Numbered from the stretch's first letter, positions 11,660 to 22,784 are shown. The stretch: 64,000 nucleotides of DNA from Craterostigma plantagineum (GCA_027422505.1 JAPQWV010000479.1:321001-385000); one strand, 5' to 3'. Translations and numbers: made by a program. The notes: a model not told the origin generated them from the letters alone.

Positions 11660-12676
11660 ATTTTCGTTGCAGTTCCTAGCGTAGTGTCCTATTTTCCCAC
11701 ATCGAAAGCATTGTGGGATCGGGTTTGGTCTTGGTCCATAGCACGTACCAGAATGGAAATGCCCACACTGTCGGCATTGAGTTGCAGCACCTGAGGGCCG
11801 GTTCGGAACGTTAAGTGGCCCTAGGTTCGGTCTTGGCCTCCAATTCTGTTGGCCCGACTGATGTTCGCGAAAATTTGGCGCCTTTCCAAAGAACTAGCGT
11901 TTCTGATTCCCTCCTCCTTGCTGCCCTTCCATTCTCCGCTTTGCATCCTGAGCCTTTGTAACTCTAACCTATGCCTGCTCAGCTGGGATTGCACGTTCAG
12001 CGATACGGGCATAAGTCTTCCCTTCCGTATCGTACATACTTACGCTTCGGAAGATCTCGGGTTTGAGACCCTCCAAGAAACGTTCTATCTTTAGCTCGTC
12101 AGTGGCCACGATATGTGACGCAAACCTAGACAATTGCTCGAATTTGCAGATGTAGTCTGCTACAGACATCCCTCCTTGTTTCAAATTGATAAACTCATTC
12201 AGCTTCTGCGCCCGATCTGGCGCAGTAAAGTACTTGCCCCGAAAGAGCGTTTTGAACCTCTCCCAGGTCATAATGGTAGGATCTTCGAGTACTTGAATTG
12301 TGTCCCACCAATAACCCGCGTTCCCACGTAGCATAAAGGTGGCACACGTCACCTTCTCAGTATCAGGAAGGTGACTCACACGGAACATATTTTCGATAGT
12401 CCTAAGCCAATCCTCTGCATAGGTAGGATTGGCGGCTTCCTCGAACGAAGGGGGGTTTAGCCTTCGGAACCTTTCCCCGGCAGCTTCTACACGTTCTAGG
12501 CCCGGGGATGAGTGACGCTCCGAGGAATTTTGACGGTGAATGAGGTCGTTAATCTGATCGGACTGCCGTCGAATCAGATCAGTTAACTGATGGATGGTAG
12601 AGCGGTCCTCATTCGATGGGGATTCGGAACCCGCCCTACGACTATTTTCACCAACTTCTCTACGTGTCCTTGGCAT
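11660..12676 (-). pseudogene. Tekay gag with CCHC zinc knuckles, two nonsense codons
   Basis: The frame opens with ATG at 12676 (MPRTRREVGENSRR) and contains the retrotransposon-gag core EDWLRTIENMFRVS, ATFMLRGNAGYWWDT, FRGKYFTAPDRAQKLNEFI and FEQLSRFASHIV. TAG codons stop it at 11969-11971 and again at 11894-11896. Past these, in the same frame, lie two knuckles, [12 protein letters not shown] and [14 protein letters not shown], which bind element RNA in virus-like particles. The frame then runs directly into the protease. Confidence 0.88.
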
Positions 12677-12823
12677 TTTTCAACTAGTTCTACAATCATT
12701 CATAGAAAACACGTACATTAAGTAACACGTAATCACATAATCAAGAAGTAAACTTACAGGCCAGGCTGGTTCTCCAGGCTTTTGAGCGACAGTACATGGA
12801 CAGTCTTCAGAATCTAAAGCCTA

Positions 12824-12836
12824 CGCTCTGATACCA
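12824..12836 (-). promoter_or_regulatory. Tekay primer-binding site (initiator Met tRNA)
   Basis: Read on the minus strand this is TGGTATCAGAGCG, two bases inside the 5' LTR. It matches the 3' end complement of plant initiator-Met tRNA, the usual primer for reverse transcription. Confidence 0.88.
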
Positions 12837-12838
12837 CC

Positions 12839-15132
12839 TGTGGCGACCCTCATTTTCTAATTATGATTAGTGGCGGATTTCCGCAACGTAAGCCGCGGAA
12901 GGCCCGTCTAATTAAAAATTTTTCCTAAAATAATATATATTACTATAAACATATGTCTACATTGTCATCTCTGTACACGGGCCGAAGCCCCAAAAATATC
13001 AAAAGAACAAAAAGTCCTAACACCGCTCCACAGGTCTTCGTCCATGTACCGCCCTGCCCTCAAAAGTCCGTGGAGCACCGCCACCAGCCGCCTCAGTCAC
13101 GACGCATATCAGCGTCAGACTCAGTACCTACAACACGTAAACACTGAGCAATTTGCCCAATAGGTGAATAAAATGCATGTATGCAAGTGTGCACTCAACC
13201 CCAATCCCAATATCTCACGACATAATATAATGCACACTCTTCTTTTCCCACGTTCCTATTTCACACAACACAGGGCCCTATGTTATGCTCGACACCCTCG
13301 CGCGCAAAGACTACTGGGAGGCCACCCCCAAGTCTCGCGGCAGCCTACCCTGGTAGTGCACTGGACGATCACGCCAATGGCCTCCTACCGGGTCGCTCCG
13401 CACCAAAAGTATACACTGATAGTGCATTGGACGATCACGCCAATGGCCTCCTATCAGGTCACATCAATATCTCATCCGGCGGTATGCACCTCGGGACGAT
13501 CACGCCCGAGTAGACAGATCGATCACGCCTGTCTCCGCCAGGTGCCCAGTGAGCCCAACCTCGACTCCTCTAAGAGTCACCAATCACAAGCATCTCACTC
13601 TACCCCGTACGTCAATATCTCATATTACCGTCTCAATACGGTACAACCATCTCTCTCTCTCTAACGTGGTATGCATGCGCTATGCATATACATGAAACAT
13701 ATAAATCATATAAGCCACGTAAATCACATAATCACATGAAAACACATAATTGTGTTTACGTATTGTAGATGGATAATCCACCTACCTGTCCTCCTGCTAT
13801 TGTCAAATAAGAAGTCCGGTGTGGTCCCTATATATCGATCCTCTGAATATAATAAATATTTTCATATTAATAAATTTACTAAGTCATATAAATTTTGAAA
13901 ATGCTAAAATTATCAAAATCCTAAAATTTATGAAAACCTAAAAATAATGAAATGCTTAAAAATAAATAAACCCTAGAAATAACAAAACCCTAAAATACCG
14001 AAAATTTATTAATTAAAACACAATGTCGAAATACCAATGTCGAGATCTATGAGCTTGCCGAGATCTTTGATTGAAATGAAAATGTCGAGTTCCTAGTTAA
14101 AATAAATATCGAGACCTTAGAAATGTCGAGTCCCCTAATGATCTTATCGAGATTTTTAAAAGATAATGTCGATATGTGATAGTGATAGGAAGATGTCGAA
14201 TTGCATAGCTGAGAGAAGTCGAGACTATATGTCAAAGCCTTACAAATGTCGAGACCATTATTTCTTGAAAATGTCGAAACCCTTGTAAAATGTCGAGATC
14301 GTTGTTTATCAATTGTCGAGATCCATTACCTCTCGAGATCTAATAAATGTCGACTTCTTCACACAATGTCGAGAACTTTTATTGTGTGTGTGTATATCGA
14401 GAACTTCTAATTCATATACGGAAAACTAGAATCCATCATGGTTCTCATATCGAAAAACCCTCAAACATTGAAATTATTCTACCATCACGGTTATCTAAGT
14501 CATCATATCTTTTTGTGAATGTCTCATATATCGAAAATCTCCTAAGCTCCTATCTTATCACATAGACACGCATGATCAAGAACTGCTCTTCGAAAGCTTT
14601 GAGTTTATGTAAGTATGGTAATTCCGAAACATAAAATCACATAAGGCCTACACATATCGAATAGTGAACACAACATGTATATTATCCATGAAAAGTTTCA
14701 CATACCTTACTTTGAAAACTATGCTTTTCAAATTACTAAATTCCTTATTATGAATAATTCAATCACTTCTGGGATTCCTAAACGTTCTAAGCCTCGAAAA
14801 CTTCCTAGAGCTCTTATATAACCACATAACAACATATTGAATAAATTAAACATTATGTATAAAAGGGTTATCGTACCTTACCTTGAGAATGAACTTACGG
14901 ATGCTTAACTTTCTTCAAAAATTTCGTTCTAGCTTTGTTGGTAAAGGAGGGTTTTCTCCTCTAATGTTTATGATATACTTGAAATGCTTTGAAAGTATCA
15001 AATGATTTGACATTAGGTTAGTGACGAGATTTCCTATGGTTTAGGTAACGTGAATATTAAGATTCATTTTTGAGAACTTGGGCCTAATTTCAATCGAAAA
15101 TATAGCCCAATTCATTATAATATAAATCTCAC

Positions 15133-15191
<59 letters not shown>

Positions 15192-15294
15192 TTCAATTTC
15201 TAAATCAAGTTAAAACTATAAATTTATATTTAATTTCGCATAACTGCAAAATTAATTACACCGAAATCCCGTGTCAAAATTTACGGTTATTACA
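12839..15294 (-). repeat. Tekay/Del 5' LTR (right in the window)
   Basis: 2,456 bp, same ends as the left LTR. Differences I see by eye: a loss of about 45 bases near 13695, an expanded (ATT)n run at 15131-15192, loss of two bases in a GT run near 14390, and scattered substitutions. Identity is high, which fits a fairly recent insertion despite the stops in pol. Confidence 0.92.
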
Positions 15295-15299
15295 GCTTC
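15295..15299. repeat. Target-site duplication of the Tekay element, right copy (GCTTC)
   Basis: Exact match to 5701-5705. Confidence 0.9.
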
Positions 15300-15481
15300 G
15301 TTGTTTCCAGTGTAGTTCTTCTTGGTAGAGAATTTTGTTCAACCGCTCTGTGAGTCGGTGTTGTTTTTCCCGACAAACAATAGTGATCTCCTTCGAAGAA
15401 TTAGCTTCAAGCTTGCAGATAATATGATTTTTCTCGGCTTCGGAATGATTTTTCCTATAGCGGCTCCAATTTTTCAGATCG
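15300..15481 (-). pseudogene. LINE-2 5' piece (linker before reverse transcriptase)
   Basis: The minus strand reads LKNWSRYRKNH, SKEITIVCREKQHRLTERLN and ILYQEELHWKQR, the conserved stretch just before the RT domain of plant LINEs. It continues directly into [14 protein letters not shown] at 5700 once the LTR element is removed. This proves that the LTR element inserted into LINE-2. Confidence 0.85.
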
Positions 15482-15529
15482 TCTTGTAGCTTGATGTTGA
15501 GTGAATGAAATCTTTCCTCTTCAAAAAAA
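15482..15529 (+). mobile_element. LINE-2 right TSD and the 3' tail of LINE-1 with poly(A)
   Basis: 15482-15498 repeats TCTTGTAGCTTGATGTT. The next bases, GAGTGAATGAAATC followed by TTCAAAAAAA, are the displaced 3' untranslated tail of LINE-1. Confidence 0.8.
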
Positions 15530-17100
15530 GTACTAGATTTACACTAGAGGAATCTTTCTTCTTCAAACTTATTAAATACGAAGATACATCATCCGTTCCT
15601 TTAACTTATTAAATTCGATCTTCCCAAATAATAATGTTTAGCAAAGTCGTTAGGCAACGAAGAGGGTTGTTGGTTGAGTGTATGGGATAGACCGGTCGGA
15701 CAAATAACAGGAGAGAGTTTCGAAGATTGTGCAAGCACAATTTCCTTAAAACAGATTAGCACCCTCATGATTGTGCTTGAGGTTTTATGAGCGTCTATTT
15801 CCCAGGATACTTCGAAGCTACTTAGTGTTTGTTTAGCACGAAAACAACTCCAACGGCGAACTAGAACTGTTTAAAAATGAACAGAGGTTTCTTTTTAAGG
15901 CTTGTGATTTTTCGTCTTCTCTTCTCTGAGATGGCTAGCTTAAGGGCCCATTACCATTGAGTATTTCTTGCTTTAAAGAGCCATTTTAATGACATTAATT
16001 ATCGTTTTAATGGGCCATTTTAATTACTTTAAAACGTCTCCTTAATGGTCATTTTAATGACTTTAAGACGTCTCCTTAATGACACAGTCATGGCCTCTTA
16101 GTGCAACCCAGACTGGTACCAATCTTAATACTGATCCGGTATTAACTGGAGAACAGTCCAGTCCGGTCTCAGTACAAACTGGTCCGGTATCATCTGTACA
16201 TGCAAGACACATTCGTACAGGGAATAAAAGTAGCAAAATCGGACTAAAACGCGGGTTTATCAAGCCCGTTAGTTTTCGATCCGACATTCGTGTGCGGGTC
16301 GAGCGCTCGCTCACAAGTCCGCCTTATTTGCAATCCCCCTGTGCGCACACGCGAGTGACTTACATGTGGCATAATATTAGCTATTTCTTTTATAACTAAT
16401 ATTTCCACATCTATATATAAGGTGGGTGAAAGCTTGTTGCTTTTCCAAAGTGGGACAACTCATTTCCTTTATTCCCTTAACATAATTCTCATTCACAAAG
16501 CCCAAAATAAGGCCCATTTGCTTTATTTATCCAACAAGGGTCTCTCCCCGCCATCTCAAACCATGGCAAATCTTGTAGCTTGATGTAGTTCTTCAATCTT
16601 ATTAAAAACCAAGATACATCGTCCGTTCCTTCAATTTATTAAATTCGATCTTCCCAAATAATAATGTTACTAGCAATATCATATGATTATCCCGGAGAAT
16701 AAAATCGTCTTGGTCAGTCAACTTGGCAAGCTGTCACTAGAAGAACGATATGAATTTGCAACTTGGAAGTCAAGTCATTATTTAATTCTTAATCAACGCA
16801 AATGTAACATATATTTTTATTCATGGCGGCACAACGCAATCAATATTCAAATATATATCATTATATAATGTTATTCAATTCATTTAGTAACACATGTGAC
16901 GTAATCGTCGGGGCACATTCTATAGCCGGCGACGGTACAATCTCGTATAAAATGAAATTACATATTTTATTATCTTATATAATTATTATGTAAATACAAC
17001 GTGCAGAAAACCAAATATTAACTTGCCTAATAACAGCAATTTCTCGGACAGATTAGCGAGTTAGAGGATGACAAGATAACACGTCAATGCCAGCCTTCAT
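15530..17100. other. Intergenic DNA with a duplicated LINE-tail segment; no gene
   Basis: 16531-16675 repeats the end of LINE-1 (GTCTCTCCCCGCCATCTCAA, then CTTGTAGCTTGATGT) followed by the same flank found at 15585-15650 (ATACATC.TCCGTTCC, then CGATCTTCCCAAATAATAAT). Between them, 16020-16090 has two copies of TTTAATGACTTTAA.ACGTCT. A TATA-like CTATATATAAGG at 16411-16422 follows a GC-moderate block rich in GGTCCGGT words, suggestive of an LTR or promoter remnant, but no partner was seen. No reading frame here looks real. Confidence 0.5.
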
Positions 17101-17248
17101 CCCACATGTATGTTCTAACCTAAGTTTTCGAAAAAAAATACATAATATCCTAATTTGTATATCGCCTAATCACATTGCAGCGCTGTCCGTATAATAAATA
17201 TTTACTATATTCGAATCCAAAAAAAATACCTCAGTACATAACTGCATG

Positions 17249-17256
17249 TATAAATA
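17249..17256 (+). promoter_or_regulatory. TATA box of the sugar transporter gene
   Basis: TATAAATA lies 86 bases before the start codon, a normal spacing for a plant core promoter with a short leader. Confidence 0.6.
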
Positions 17257-17646
17257 GGAGGGAAGAAAAATCAGTCCAAGCATTGCAAGAACATCATTTC
17301 TAATTATTTCTTTTCTTTTTTTCCAAATTGTAATAAGAGTTATGGCCATAGAACAGTACAAGGATGTCGAAAGTGGTTGTAACGAGTTAGAGAAACCCTT
17401 TATTCAGCAATCGAAGAAGATCGAATATGAAGAAGAAGATGAAAAAGAAAAGGGTTCGATTTTGATGGTTCTGTTTAGCACTTGTGTTGCTGTTTGTGGC
17501 TCGTTTGAATTTGGATCATGTGTAAGTGTTTTAATTGTTGTTGTAATAAATATCATGTGTTGTTCTTGTCTGAGAAACATATAGGTTTATTAAATTAAGC
17601 TTTTGATATATGTTTTCTTTTGCAGGTGGGATATTCTTCGCCTACT

Positions 17647-17651
17647 CAATC
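17647..17651. repeat. Target-site duplication of copia element A, left (CAATC)
   Basis: CAATC is repeated at 20508-20512. Removing the element and one copy restores the transporter reading frame around codons for PTQSAIRDD. Confidence 0.92.
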
Positions 17652-18231
17652 TGTTGGGGTTGAGTGGTAATTTTCGGGCACAGCGGAAGGTTGATTTTGG
17701 ACTCGCGACAATTTTATTGGACAATATAAAACCGAAATGACGCCAAAAGAGAACACGGGATTTTTACGTGGTTCGGCCAATACCGCCTACCTCCACGGAG
17801 AGCACCAGCTTTACTATATTGAGAATATTACACCGTACAAAATAACGCTCGTGTTTAAACCCAAACCCGAGACCCCTTACCCACCTGGGTAATGTTTTTG
17901 TACCTATTCCCAACTACCCCAGTAAAACTATAACTCACTCTCACCCTTATCCACCCGATAAGTTTACCTCTCACTATTTCTCTCTAACTGAACTTCTCAC
18001 TTGATTTGGGATGATAATAACTGAAGACTCCTCAGCCTATTTATAGATGTCTTCAGCTCTTCTGGACCACTCAAAACCGGTGGCCAGGAATCCGCCGCGT
18101 CGCCAGTTGATATGAGCCGCTCATTCTTTATCTTTAAGATTTTTCTTTTTCTTTTATATATATAAAATAATATTATAATATTATATAATATTATATTATT
18201 ATTTTTTTCTTTTTAGGCGGCTGGCCCAACA
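17652..18231 (-). repeat. Copia element A 3' LTR
   Basis: Begins TGTTGGGGTTGAG and ends GGCCCAACA. Contains ACGTGGTTCGGCCAATACCG, a motif also seen in degenerate form in the LTR at 41265. Confidence 0.92.
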
Positions 18232-18246
18232 ATTCTCCCCCGCCAG
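18232..18246 (-). promoter_or_regulatory. Copia element A polypurine tract
   Basis: On the minus strand GGCGGGGGAGAAT immediately precedes the 3' LTR. It primes plus-strand synthesis. Confidence 0.75.
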
Positions 18247-18449
18247 CCGCAACGACACCTATCCGAGCATCGTCTTCAGCACCGTCAAGCACTCATCCCA
18301 GCGAGTCTGTCCGAGAGTAACCCGTTCGTAATTACCACGAACGTCCATTGGCCTTCATTGTACCAGCTACACATATCCGAATCAAGAAATTAGGTCCTAC
18401 CAACTTGATTCACCCGCGGCCAATCCTATGTGCAGCTGCCGAACCGACT

Positions 18450-19781
18450 CTACCCGTCGATTCTGAAGAGGGACTTCAACGCAACCCCTTCTCCAGCAGG
18501 ACTTTCCTTCTCACCATCGTCTGCATTTCCACCACGCGCGCGCGATTTTCGTGAACCCATCGAAGTCAACGTGTTTTGTACCACACTCCCGTCCAGACGA
18601 TACAAACCTCCACGCTCTTCTCCTTTCAGTAGGACTTTTTCGCCACGTGTGATTTTACAGACTCCCCCTGCTATGGAACTCCCATAGCCCTTGGAATCTA
18701 ACTGGCTCAAGGATATTAAATTCTTCCGTAACTTTGGGACAAAGATCACACCACCCAAAGCTCGCACCGCTCCGTCAGTCATTTTGATCTTCACAGTTCC
18801 GACACCACGAACCGTCTGACGGTATCCATCAGCCATGGAGCCCGAACCTCTTCGTATCTTCTGGAACGTATCAAAATATTTTCTTTCGGAGCAAATATGG
18901 TACTTCGACCCCGAATCCAATATCCATTCATCCTGAGAATGAGCGTCATCATTGTAGACTGTGAGAACGTCTACAACATCATCTGTATCCTGTGCTATCA
19001 TGGTTATGGAATTTTTCTCGCCATTCCCGTCCTTCCTCCAAGTCGGACAGTTCCTCTTGATATGTCCGGGCTCACCACACTTGTAGCACATGATTCCCTT
19101 CCCGCCATTCTTTGATTTGGACCTGCTGCTACCTCCAAATTCCCTGGCGTGAAACCTTCCTCTACAATTCTCCCCATGAATAGCCAACGCCGAATTTTGG
19201 CTATCTCCATTATTTGATCGTCTCCTCTTTTCATGCGCCAAAAGAGTTGACTGCACATCCACCATCTTCACCGTCGTCTTTCCGTACAAGATGGTTGTGA
19301 CCAAATTATCATAAGAATCAGGAAGCGAGGTAAGAAGTAAAAGGGCTTTATCTTCTTCCTCCAACTTTACTTCAACTTTTATAAGTTGATCCACAAGTCC
19401 GTTGAACACGCTTATATGATCCATGAGATTTCCACCTTCCTCCATCTTCAGCCGGTACAGCTCCCGCTTCAGATCTAACTTTGTGGTTAAGTTTTTCCCG
19501 AGATGCAGCTCCTCCAACTTCGCCCACAAGTCTGGTGCAGAATCCTCATTAACAACATTATTAATAATGTTATCCGCAATGTACAGACGGATTGTGCTGA
19601 CACATCTTGACCCCAAATCCTCCCAGTCTTCTTGTGTCATTTTCTCCGGCTTTCCCTTTTCCCCTTTCAAAGCCTTTGCCAACCCTTGATGAACAAGAAT
19701 ATCCTTCACTCGTCTCTGCCACAGAGTGAAACTCCCCGTACCATCAAATTGCCGCACTTTGAAACTGCTTTCCGTCGCCAT
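18450..19781 (-). CDS. Copia element A gag-protease polyprotein (intact, 443 aa)
   Basis: I chose the ATG at 19781 (MATESSFKVRQFDGTGSFTL) rather than the in-frame ATG at 19880, because plant copia gags begin this way; the 33 extra codons overlap leader sequence. The UBN2-type gag core has FTLWQRRVKDILVHQGL, LWAKLEELHLGKNLTTKLDL and LLLTSLPDSYDNLVTTIL. The zinc knuckle is CYKCGEPGHIKRNC. The protease active site is WILDSGSKYHIC, followed by GGVIFVPKLRKNLISLSQLD. The frame ends after GLYRLDG and a tail of about 40 residues that does not resemble integrase. The frame is fully open. It could form virus-like particles, but copying would need RT and integrase from another element. Confidence 0.88.
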   Translation of the reverse strand: MATESSFKVRQFDGTGSFTLWQRRVKDILVHQGLAKALKGEKGKPEKMTQEDWEDLGSRCVSTIRLYIADNIINNVVNEDSAPDLWAKLEELHLGKNLTTKLDLKRELYRLKMEEGGNLMDHISVFNGLVDQLIKVEVKLEEEDKALLLLTSLPDSYDNLVTTILYGKTTVKMVDVQSTLLAHEKRRRSNNGDSQNSALAIHGENCRGRFHAREFGGSSRSKSKNGGKGIMCYKCGEPGHIKRNCPTWRKDGNGEKNSITMIAQDTDDVVDVLTVYNDDAHSQDEWILDSGSKYHICSERKYFDTFQKIRRGSGSMADGYRQTVRGVGTVKIKMTDGAVRALGGVIFVPKLRKNLISLSQLDSKGYGSSIAGGVCKITRGEKVLLKGEERGGLYRLDGSVVQNTLTSMGSRKSRARGGNADDGEKESPAGEGVALKSLFRIDG

Positions 19782-19913
19782 TATCCTTGCAGAGATTCGA
19801 CAGCTTTGGCCCGACACTGGCTCCCCGTAACGAACGTTCTTGATATCTTTTCTGATGTGGAAGATCAGACAAAGCTGCAACCACAGAGCATACTCAGAAT
19901 ATCAATTAGGCTT

Positions 19914-19926
19914 GGCTCTGATACCA
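19914..19926 (-). promoter_or_regulatory. Copia element A primer-binding site (initiator Met tRNA)
   Basis: TGGTATCAGAGCC on the minus strand, two bases inside the 5' LTR. Confidence 0.88.
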
Positions 19927-19928
19927 CT

Positions 19929-20507
19929 TGTTGGGGTTGAGTGGTAATTTTCGGGCACAGCGGAAGGTTGATTTTGGACTCGCCAATTTTATTGAACAAT
20001 ATAAAACCGAAATGACGCCAAAAGAGAACACGAGATTTTTACGTGGTTCGGCCAATACCGCCTACCTCCACGGAGAGCACCAGCTTTACTATATTGAGAA
20101 TATTACACCGTACAAAATAACGCTCGTGTTTAAACCCAAACCCGAGACCCCTTACCCACCTGGGTAATGTTTTTGTACCTATTCCCAACTACCTCAGTAA
20201 AACTATAACTCACTCTCACCCTTATCCACCCGGATAAGTTTACCTCTCACTATTTCTCTCTAACTGAACTTCTCACTTGATTTGGGATGATAATAACTGA
20301 AGACTCCTCAGCCTATTTATAGATGTCTTCAGCTCTTCTGGACCACTCAAAACCGGTGGCCAGGAATCCGCCGCGTCGCCAGTTGATATGAGCCGCTCAT
20401 TCTTTATCTTTAAGATTTTTCTTTTTCTTTTATATATATAAAATAATATTATAATATTATATAATATTATATTATTATTTTTTTCTTTTTAGGCGGCTGG
20501 CCCAACA
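19929..20507 (-). repeat. Copia element A 5' LTR
   Basis: 579 bp, nearly identical to 17652-18231. It is followed on the right by CAATC, the second TSD copy. Confidence 0.92.
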
Positions 20508-20640
20508 CAATCTGCTATAAGGGATGACTTGAATTTAAATCTTGCCCAGGTAATGAAAATATCTCATCATTAACAATATTTAAAACGTTAGATTAAATTA
20601 ACTACAACTAATTAATTGTTTTAACAATACATCTTTCATT

Positions 20641-20890
20641 GGTCCGTAAGTATACGTGTTTTCAATTTTGGGTAACTAAGTATACGTGTTTTAAGTTTTC
20701 GGGTCGCTATATTAAATCCATTTTCGCATTCATAAAAACATAGTGACCCAAGATCGAAAACATGTATACTTAGTGACCTAAAAATGAGATAGTGACCCAA
20801 ATTTGTTTTGACAAATATAGTTAGTGACCTACTTTTGCAATTATCAAACATAGTGACCCAAAAATAAAAACACGTATACTTAGTGATCTA
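20641..20890. mobile_element. Small MITE in intron 2 of the transporter
   Basis: Ends are inverted: AAGTATACGTGTTTT at 20648 and its complement AAAAACACGTATACTT near 20866-20881, arms of about 25 bases. The interior repeats TAGTGACC(C/T)A several times. No TSD could be fixed. It lies wholly inside the intron and leaves the splice sites intact. Confidence 0.6.
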
Positions 20891-22784
20891 AAATAATAAT
20901 TTGGCCTAATTTCAATTTTTTTTCAGTTCTCAATGTTTGGATCCGTAATCACAATTGGTGCAATGGTTGGTGCGATCACTAGTGGTAGAATCGCCGGTCT
21001 CACTGGTCGCAAAGGGGTATTGTATTTTATATATTAATGTATTATTTTTATTTAATTTTGTTTACTAGTATATGGTTAGAGAGATAATTTAATTTTTTCA
21101 ATCGACCAGGCAATGAGAATGTCGGCCATTTTCTGTATCGCGGGCTGGCTAGCAATTTATTTTTCCTTGGTAACTGCACTTTAATTATTTAGTATTTCAT
21201 TAATTTCATGAATTCAACTTTTACAACTTGTTTATAAATTTGAAATATTGAAGGGTGCATGGTTACTAGACGTGGGAAGGTTCTTCACGGGATACGGCAT
21301 AGGAATATTCTCTTATGTGGTAACTAAATAATTTTCATTAAGATTGTCCTCAATTCAATATTTAATTTAATACCAATTGTTATGATTAGGTTCTAGTATT
21401 CATAGCTGAGATTGCGCCTAAGAATCTTCGAGGTGGACTCGCAACACTCAATCAGGTGCCTAAATCATATTTAAATATATAACATCATCATAATTCGCTT
21501 ATTATATTAACATGCAATAAATTACCATATAATCACATCTTTCATATTTGCATTGCAGCTTATGATTGTCTGTGGAGCATCTGTCGCTTACATAATAGGA
21601 TCAGTTGTAACGTGGAGAACATTAGCTCTAACAGGTAAAGAATCGAAATAAATAAAATAATTTCATGATACTCTTTTATTTAGGTAAAAACTAATGTCAT
21701 TACAATATATATTTGTGTATATATAGGGCTGTTACCATGTATATTAATACTTGTGGGCCTGTTCTTCATTCCAGAGTCTCCTAGGTGGCTGGTAGGTTAC
21801 ATATGTGTATATGAAAAAAATGAAGCCATCGTTTTCATTATACGTTAATTTATATTTAGATTTTGCCAATAATTAATGTTACAGGCAAAGGTTGGGCGAC
21901 AAAGAGAATTTGAATCGGCATTGATCAAATTACGGGGTAGGACAGCCGATGTCACGAAAGAAGCTGGAGAAATTCAAGTACATAAGTCAATAATTTAAAT
22001 TTTATAAGTTAAGTATATTGTACGGTAATTGAATAACAGTTGTATTTTATTGCAGGCTAGTATTAGTGACATGCTCGATCTTCCTAAAGTTTGGGCACTC
22101 GATTTGTTCCATGCCAAGTATATTCGCCCAGTCACAGTAAGATCATCGCAAAATGGATTTGATATGTATAGTTATATATGTCAGTATTTTTTATTACCTA
22201 AAATCTAATTATTATTTTTTAAAATTTCATAGATCGGAGTGGGATTAATGTTCTTTCAACAATTTGGAGGAATTAATGGAATAGGGTTTTATTCCAGTGA
22301 AACCTTCGTCGCAGCTGGTAACTTTTTTTATATAATAATATATGTCGTCAATTTAAAATACCATGTAAACATTATTTATGTTGAATGCTGTAAAAACCAG
22401 GATTTTATTCGGGCAAAGTTGGAACTATTGCCTACGCCATTATTCAGGTCTGTTTCTTCTGTAAATTATTCTTGAATGTTGCTCGACATAAGCTTTTTTA
22501 TTAAAAATTAAGAAATTAAGTTTGTCTATATATATATTATGATGGTACGGCAGGTCCCAATAACTGTAGTCGGTGCTATTTTGATGGACAAATCTGGTAG
22601 AAGACCTCTCCTATTTGTAAGTACATTATTTAGCTTCTCATCTATTAATATTCTCCTAATCTGTCAAGTAATTAATAAAATTAAACAAAATTATACTGTT
22701 CATATAATTTTCTTACAGACGTCAGCCACTGGCACGTGCATTGGATGCATCCTGACAGGGGCTTCTTTCTATCTCAAGGTTATT

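Larger units (their letters stand above)
5706..15294 (-). mobile_element. Ty3/gypsy chromovirus, Tekay/Del-like, full length with two LTRs
   Basis: A 9,589-bp element bounded by GCTTC duplications. The LTRs are at 5706-8174 and 12839-15294. On the minus strand the order is LTR, initiator-Met primer-binding site, gag with CCHC knuckles, protease, RT, RNase H, integrase with a C-terminal chromodomain-like end, polypurine tract, LTR. This Ty3 gene order together with the RLRNKTIPLVKVLWRNQ segment marks a chromovirus of the Del/Tekay clade, whose LTRs are usually 2-3 kb, as here. Coding capacity is broken by three nonsense codons and one frameshift, yet the two LTRs are very alike. Confidence 0.92.
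2012..15481 (-). mobile_element. LINE-2: 5'-truncated LINE, interrupted by an LTR element and a hAT MITE
   Basis: The element's poly(A) is read as T's at 2011-2017 and its 5' truncation point is at about 15481; a 17-bp TSD flanks it. After subtracting the Tekay element (5706-15294 plus a 5-bp TSD) and the hAT MITE (3617-4274 plus an 8-bp TSD), its own length is about 3.2 kb. On the minus strand it reads linker before RT, RT, zinc-binding domain, RNase H. The endonuclease is missing, as is common after incomplete reverse transcription. Confidence 0.85.
17652..20507 (-). mobile_element. Copia element A: young non-autonomous Ty1/copia with gag and protease only
   Basis: 2,856 bp with two LTRs of about 580 bp (17652-18231 and 19929-20507), a 5-bp TSD, an initiator-Met primer-binding site and a polypurine tract. 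The single long ORF codes gag, zinc knuckle, protease and the start of the pre-integrase region; integrase, RT and RNase H are missing. The LTRs differ at only about five places (a 2-base gap, a 1-base gap and about three substitutions), so the insertion is recent. It lies antisense within exon 2 of the transporter gene. Confidence 0.92.

Noticed and set aside
12824..12836. tRNA-like match (initiator Met), also at 19914
   Set aside because: Only the primer-binding complement is present; no tRNA gene fold. I saw no tRNA, rRNA or snoRNA gene in the window.
12953..13664. LTR ORFs (also at 5820-6562)
   Set aside because: Identical frames occur in both Tekay LTRs and carry no known domain; they are incidental to LTR sequence.
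16063..16399. Opposed ORFs of 83 and 106 codons
   Set aside because: No domain, low-complexity GGTCCGGT background, probably LTR or promoter debris.
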